Part shown: positions 5,236 through 7,003 of the stretch, one piece after another
Position numbering within the stretch: position 1 is the first letter of the stretch
Layout: the number at the start of each line of letters is the position of its first letter
Origin: Clostridiales bacterium
GTDB taxonomy: Bacteria; Bacillota; Peptococcia; Peptococcales; Peptococcaceae
Assembly (NCBI GenBank): GCA_003343815.1
Contig: QAKL01000090.1
Coordinates: 1-7,003 of the forward strand
DNA length: 7,003 bases
Direction: 5' to 3'
Position numbers and translations under genes: made by a program
Notes under the pieces: model-generated
The model's database searches: none
What the model was told of the DNA's origin: nothing
The model's input: the letters and a program-made list of their open reading frames with translations, nothing else

Positions 5236-7003
5236 ATGGCAAACGGAAATAAAGTGTTGGTTTTGGGACTTGACGGGATGGAGCCGTATACCACTAAGAG
5301 AATGATGGATGCGGGTAAGATGCCCAATGTAAAAAAATTAATTGAAAGTGGTGCGGCTAGAGCAGATTTGGAGCTTTTAGGTGCGATGCCGACTATCACT
5401 CCGGCACAGTGGACGACTTTGGCTTGCGGCTGCTATCCGGGGACTCATGGCGTGACGGACTTCTGGAATCAGGCGCCGGATGCTATCGATACGATTATTT
5501 ACGGACTGGATTCGCGTTTATGCCAAGCTGAGCAGTTGTGGAATGTCACAGCGGAAGCTGGTAAAAAAACTTTAGTTTGGCAGTGGCCGGGCTCTTCGTG
5601 GCCTCCAACCAGCCAGAGCGAGAATTTATTTGTAGTCGACGGTACCCAGCCGGCCAGTGTCAATTATTCTATCGCTAATATCGACATTGAAAAATATGTG
5701 GTTGCGTCTAAGGATTTTAAAGAAAACAATTTCATCGACCATGTAAGCTCGCAAAATTTAGGAGATGCGGCTACTGATTGCGTTATTGATAAATTAGATT
5801 TAGAAGAAGATGAAAAAGAGGATGAGCATAAATACGACGATTTCAAATTTACTGCAGAAAATAAACAGGAATTTTTGCTCAATCGCTATAAAATGAAGCG
5901 CATTAAAAATGTCGAGTTTCATAATACTGATGTGGGCAGCGGCAAATTATCTAAAGTACCATTTGACAAAGTAGAGAGTGCGATTGTCATCCCGGCTAAC
6001 TGGGGCTTTGAAGTACCGGAAGGAGCTTTAGAGTTTGTGACTTATACTGCCGGTGGGCATTTGCGTCGTCCCTGCCTCATTTTGAAAAATGCCGAGGGCA
6101 AATATGACACCGTCAAAGTTTATAAATCTAAAAAAGACGCGCAAGAATTGTGTACTTTAAAGGGCGAGAAAATTGCGACGGATGTCTTAGATGAGTGCCT
6201 CGATAACGGCAAAAAGACTATGGCTACTCGCTGGTATAAATTATTAGAGTTAGCTGAGGACGGCTCCAAGGTCAGAATGTGGATGTCGACCGCTTTCAAG
6301 GTAGACTGTGATGATCGCTGGTCGCCGAAATCTATCTATAAAGATGTCATCGCTAACTGCGGCTATGTGCCGCCGTTTACCCAGATGGGCGGCACGAGTT
6401 TGGAATTTGCGCAAAAGATTTTGACTCCGAGCTGGAGAGAAAATGCTTTGTGGCAGTCCAGAGCGATCAATTATATGATTGCTGAAAAAGGTATCGAGGT
6501 AGTTTTCTGCCATCATCATTTCATTGATCATTCGGCGCACCAGTTCTGGAATTATGCTTTGCAGAAACCTAACGCCGAGCCTGAAGCCGAGTGGCAGAAG
6601 CAGATCGACAAAACTTATGAGGTAGCAGATGAATATATCGGGACATTCCTGCATTTGCTTGATGAGGGGTGGACGATTATCGTGACCAGTGACCATGGTG
6701 AGCAGATCCATGACAAACCACCGGCAAGATTAGGCACCGGCGGCGGTTTGAGTGCCGGGATTATGCGTGAATTAGGCTGGACAGTCATGAAAAAGGATGA
6801 AAACGGCAACGACACTACCGAAGTCGATTTCTCCAAAACCAAAGCAGTAGCTATTCGCACCAGTTATATCTGGATCAATTTGAAAGGCAGAGATGAATTC
6901 GGTATCGTCGATCCGCGCGACAAATACGCGGTGGAGGAGCAGATCATCGACGATCTGTACAGATACCGCGACCAAAACGGCGATCGCATCATCGCGATGG
7001 CTT
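5236..7003 (+). CDS. Type I phosphodiesterase/nucleotide pyrophosphatase-like protein, alkaline phosphatase superfamily (3' end outside window)
   Basis: Open from an ATG 8 bases after GGGAGG to the end of the window: 589 residues, no stop. The superfamily metal-site motifs are visible in order: VLVLGLDGME with Asp13; the nucleophile segment PTITPAQWTTLACG then YPGTHG, with Thr55 as the likely nucleophile; HHHFIDHSAH with Asp431 and His435; and VTSDHGE with Asp486 and His487. The last metal-binding His expected near the C-terminus is probably beyond the window. A Thr nucleophile in a PTxT context fits phosphodiesterases and pyrophosphatases rather than formylglycine sulfatases, which carry C/S-x-P-x-R. 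About 350 residues separate the nucleophile from Asp431, so a large cap or insert domain is present, including an acidic stretch at 187-202. There is no signal peptide: the first strand begins at residue 6, so a cytosolic enzyme is inferred. Substrate is unknown; sulfate or phosphate esters are both possible in this superfamily. Confidence 0.9.
   Translation, partial: MANGNKVLVLGLDGMEPYTTKRMMDAGKMPNVKKLIESGAARADLELLGAMPTITPAQWTTLACGCYPGTHGVTDFWNQAPDAIDTIIYGLDSRLCQAEQLWNVTAEAGKKTLVWQWPGSSWPPTSQSENLFVVDGTQPASVNYSIANIDIEKYVVASKDFKENNFIDHVSSQNLGDAATDCVIDKLDLEEDEKEDEHKYDDFKFTAENKQEFLLNRYKMKRIKNVEFHNTDVGSGKLSKVPFDKVESAIVIPANWGFEVPEGALEFVTYTAGGHLRRPCLILKNAEGKYDTVKVYKSKKDAQELCTLKGEKIATDVLDECLDNGKKTMATRWYKLLELAEDGSKVRMWMSTAFKVDCDDRWSPKSIYKDVIANCGYVPPFTQMGGTSLEFAQKILTPSWRENALWQSRAINYMIAEKGIEVVFCHHHFIDHSAHQFWNYALQKPNAEPEAEWQKQIDKTYEVADEYIGTFLHLLDEGWTIIVTSDHGEQIHDKPPARLGTGGGLSAGIMRELGWTVMKKDENGNDTTEVDFSKTKAVAIRTSYIWINLKGRDEFGIVDPRDKYAVEEQIIDDLYRYRDQNGDRIIAMA

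Noticed and set aside
5236..7003. Formylglycine-type sulfatase
   Set aside because: The C/S-x-P-x-R signature is absent and the nucleophile context PTITPAQW matches Thr-dependent phosphodiesterases of the same superfamily.
1..7003. CRISPR arrays, insertion sequences or transposase remnants
   Set aside because: No regularly spaced repeats, terminal inverted repeats with target duplications, or transposase-like sequences were found on either strand.

Overview
The window looks like a chromosomal segment of an anaerobic Firmicute-type bacterium. The evidence is strong AGGAGG-like ribosome binding sites, sigma-A-type promoters, AT-rich intergenic DNA with moderate-GC genes, and proteins of a kind common in Clostridia and Negativicutes (a CprK-like Crp/Fnr regulator, an SLC13-type permease, an arylsulfotransferase-fold protein). 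This taxonomic call is inference; a Negativicute or clostridial gut or sediment anaerobe is my best guess.

Layout: (1) 1-72, minus strand: a tRNA with CAU anticodon and a near-consensus promoter behind it. (2) 280-957, plus: a Crp/Fnr-family regulator starting at an ATG with a good ribosome binding site. (3) 1101-2531, plus: a six-bladed beta-propeller of the aryl-sulfate sulfotransferase (ASST) family without signal peptide. (4) 2695-4185, plus: a polytopic SLC13/DASS-like anion permease. (5) 4206-4243: a strong bidirectional terminator. (6) 4258-4953, minus: a second, divergent Crp/Fnr-like regulator. (7) 5236-7003, plus, running off the window: a type I phosphodiesterase/nucleotide pyrophosphatase-like member of the alkaline phosphatase superfamily, also without signal peptide. 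It is divergently oriented to regulator 2 across a 282-base control region with repeated boxes.

Taken together, the two enzymes both appear cytosolic, the permease would bring an organic or inorganic anion across the inner membrane, and two ligand-type Crp/Fnr regulators flank the enzyme and transporter genes. A reasonable inference is a small inducible regulon for uptake and intracellular sulfuryl or phosphoryl transfer from an imported ester or aromatic anion. This is unlike the textbook periplasmic ASST with its DsbL/DsbI partners. The substrate cannot be read from the sequence. The least explained parts are the large dyad before the ASST gene, the repeated boxes in the divergent control region, and the altered recognition helix of regulator 2.
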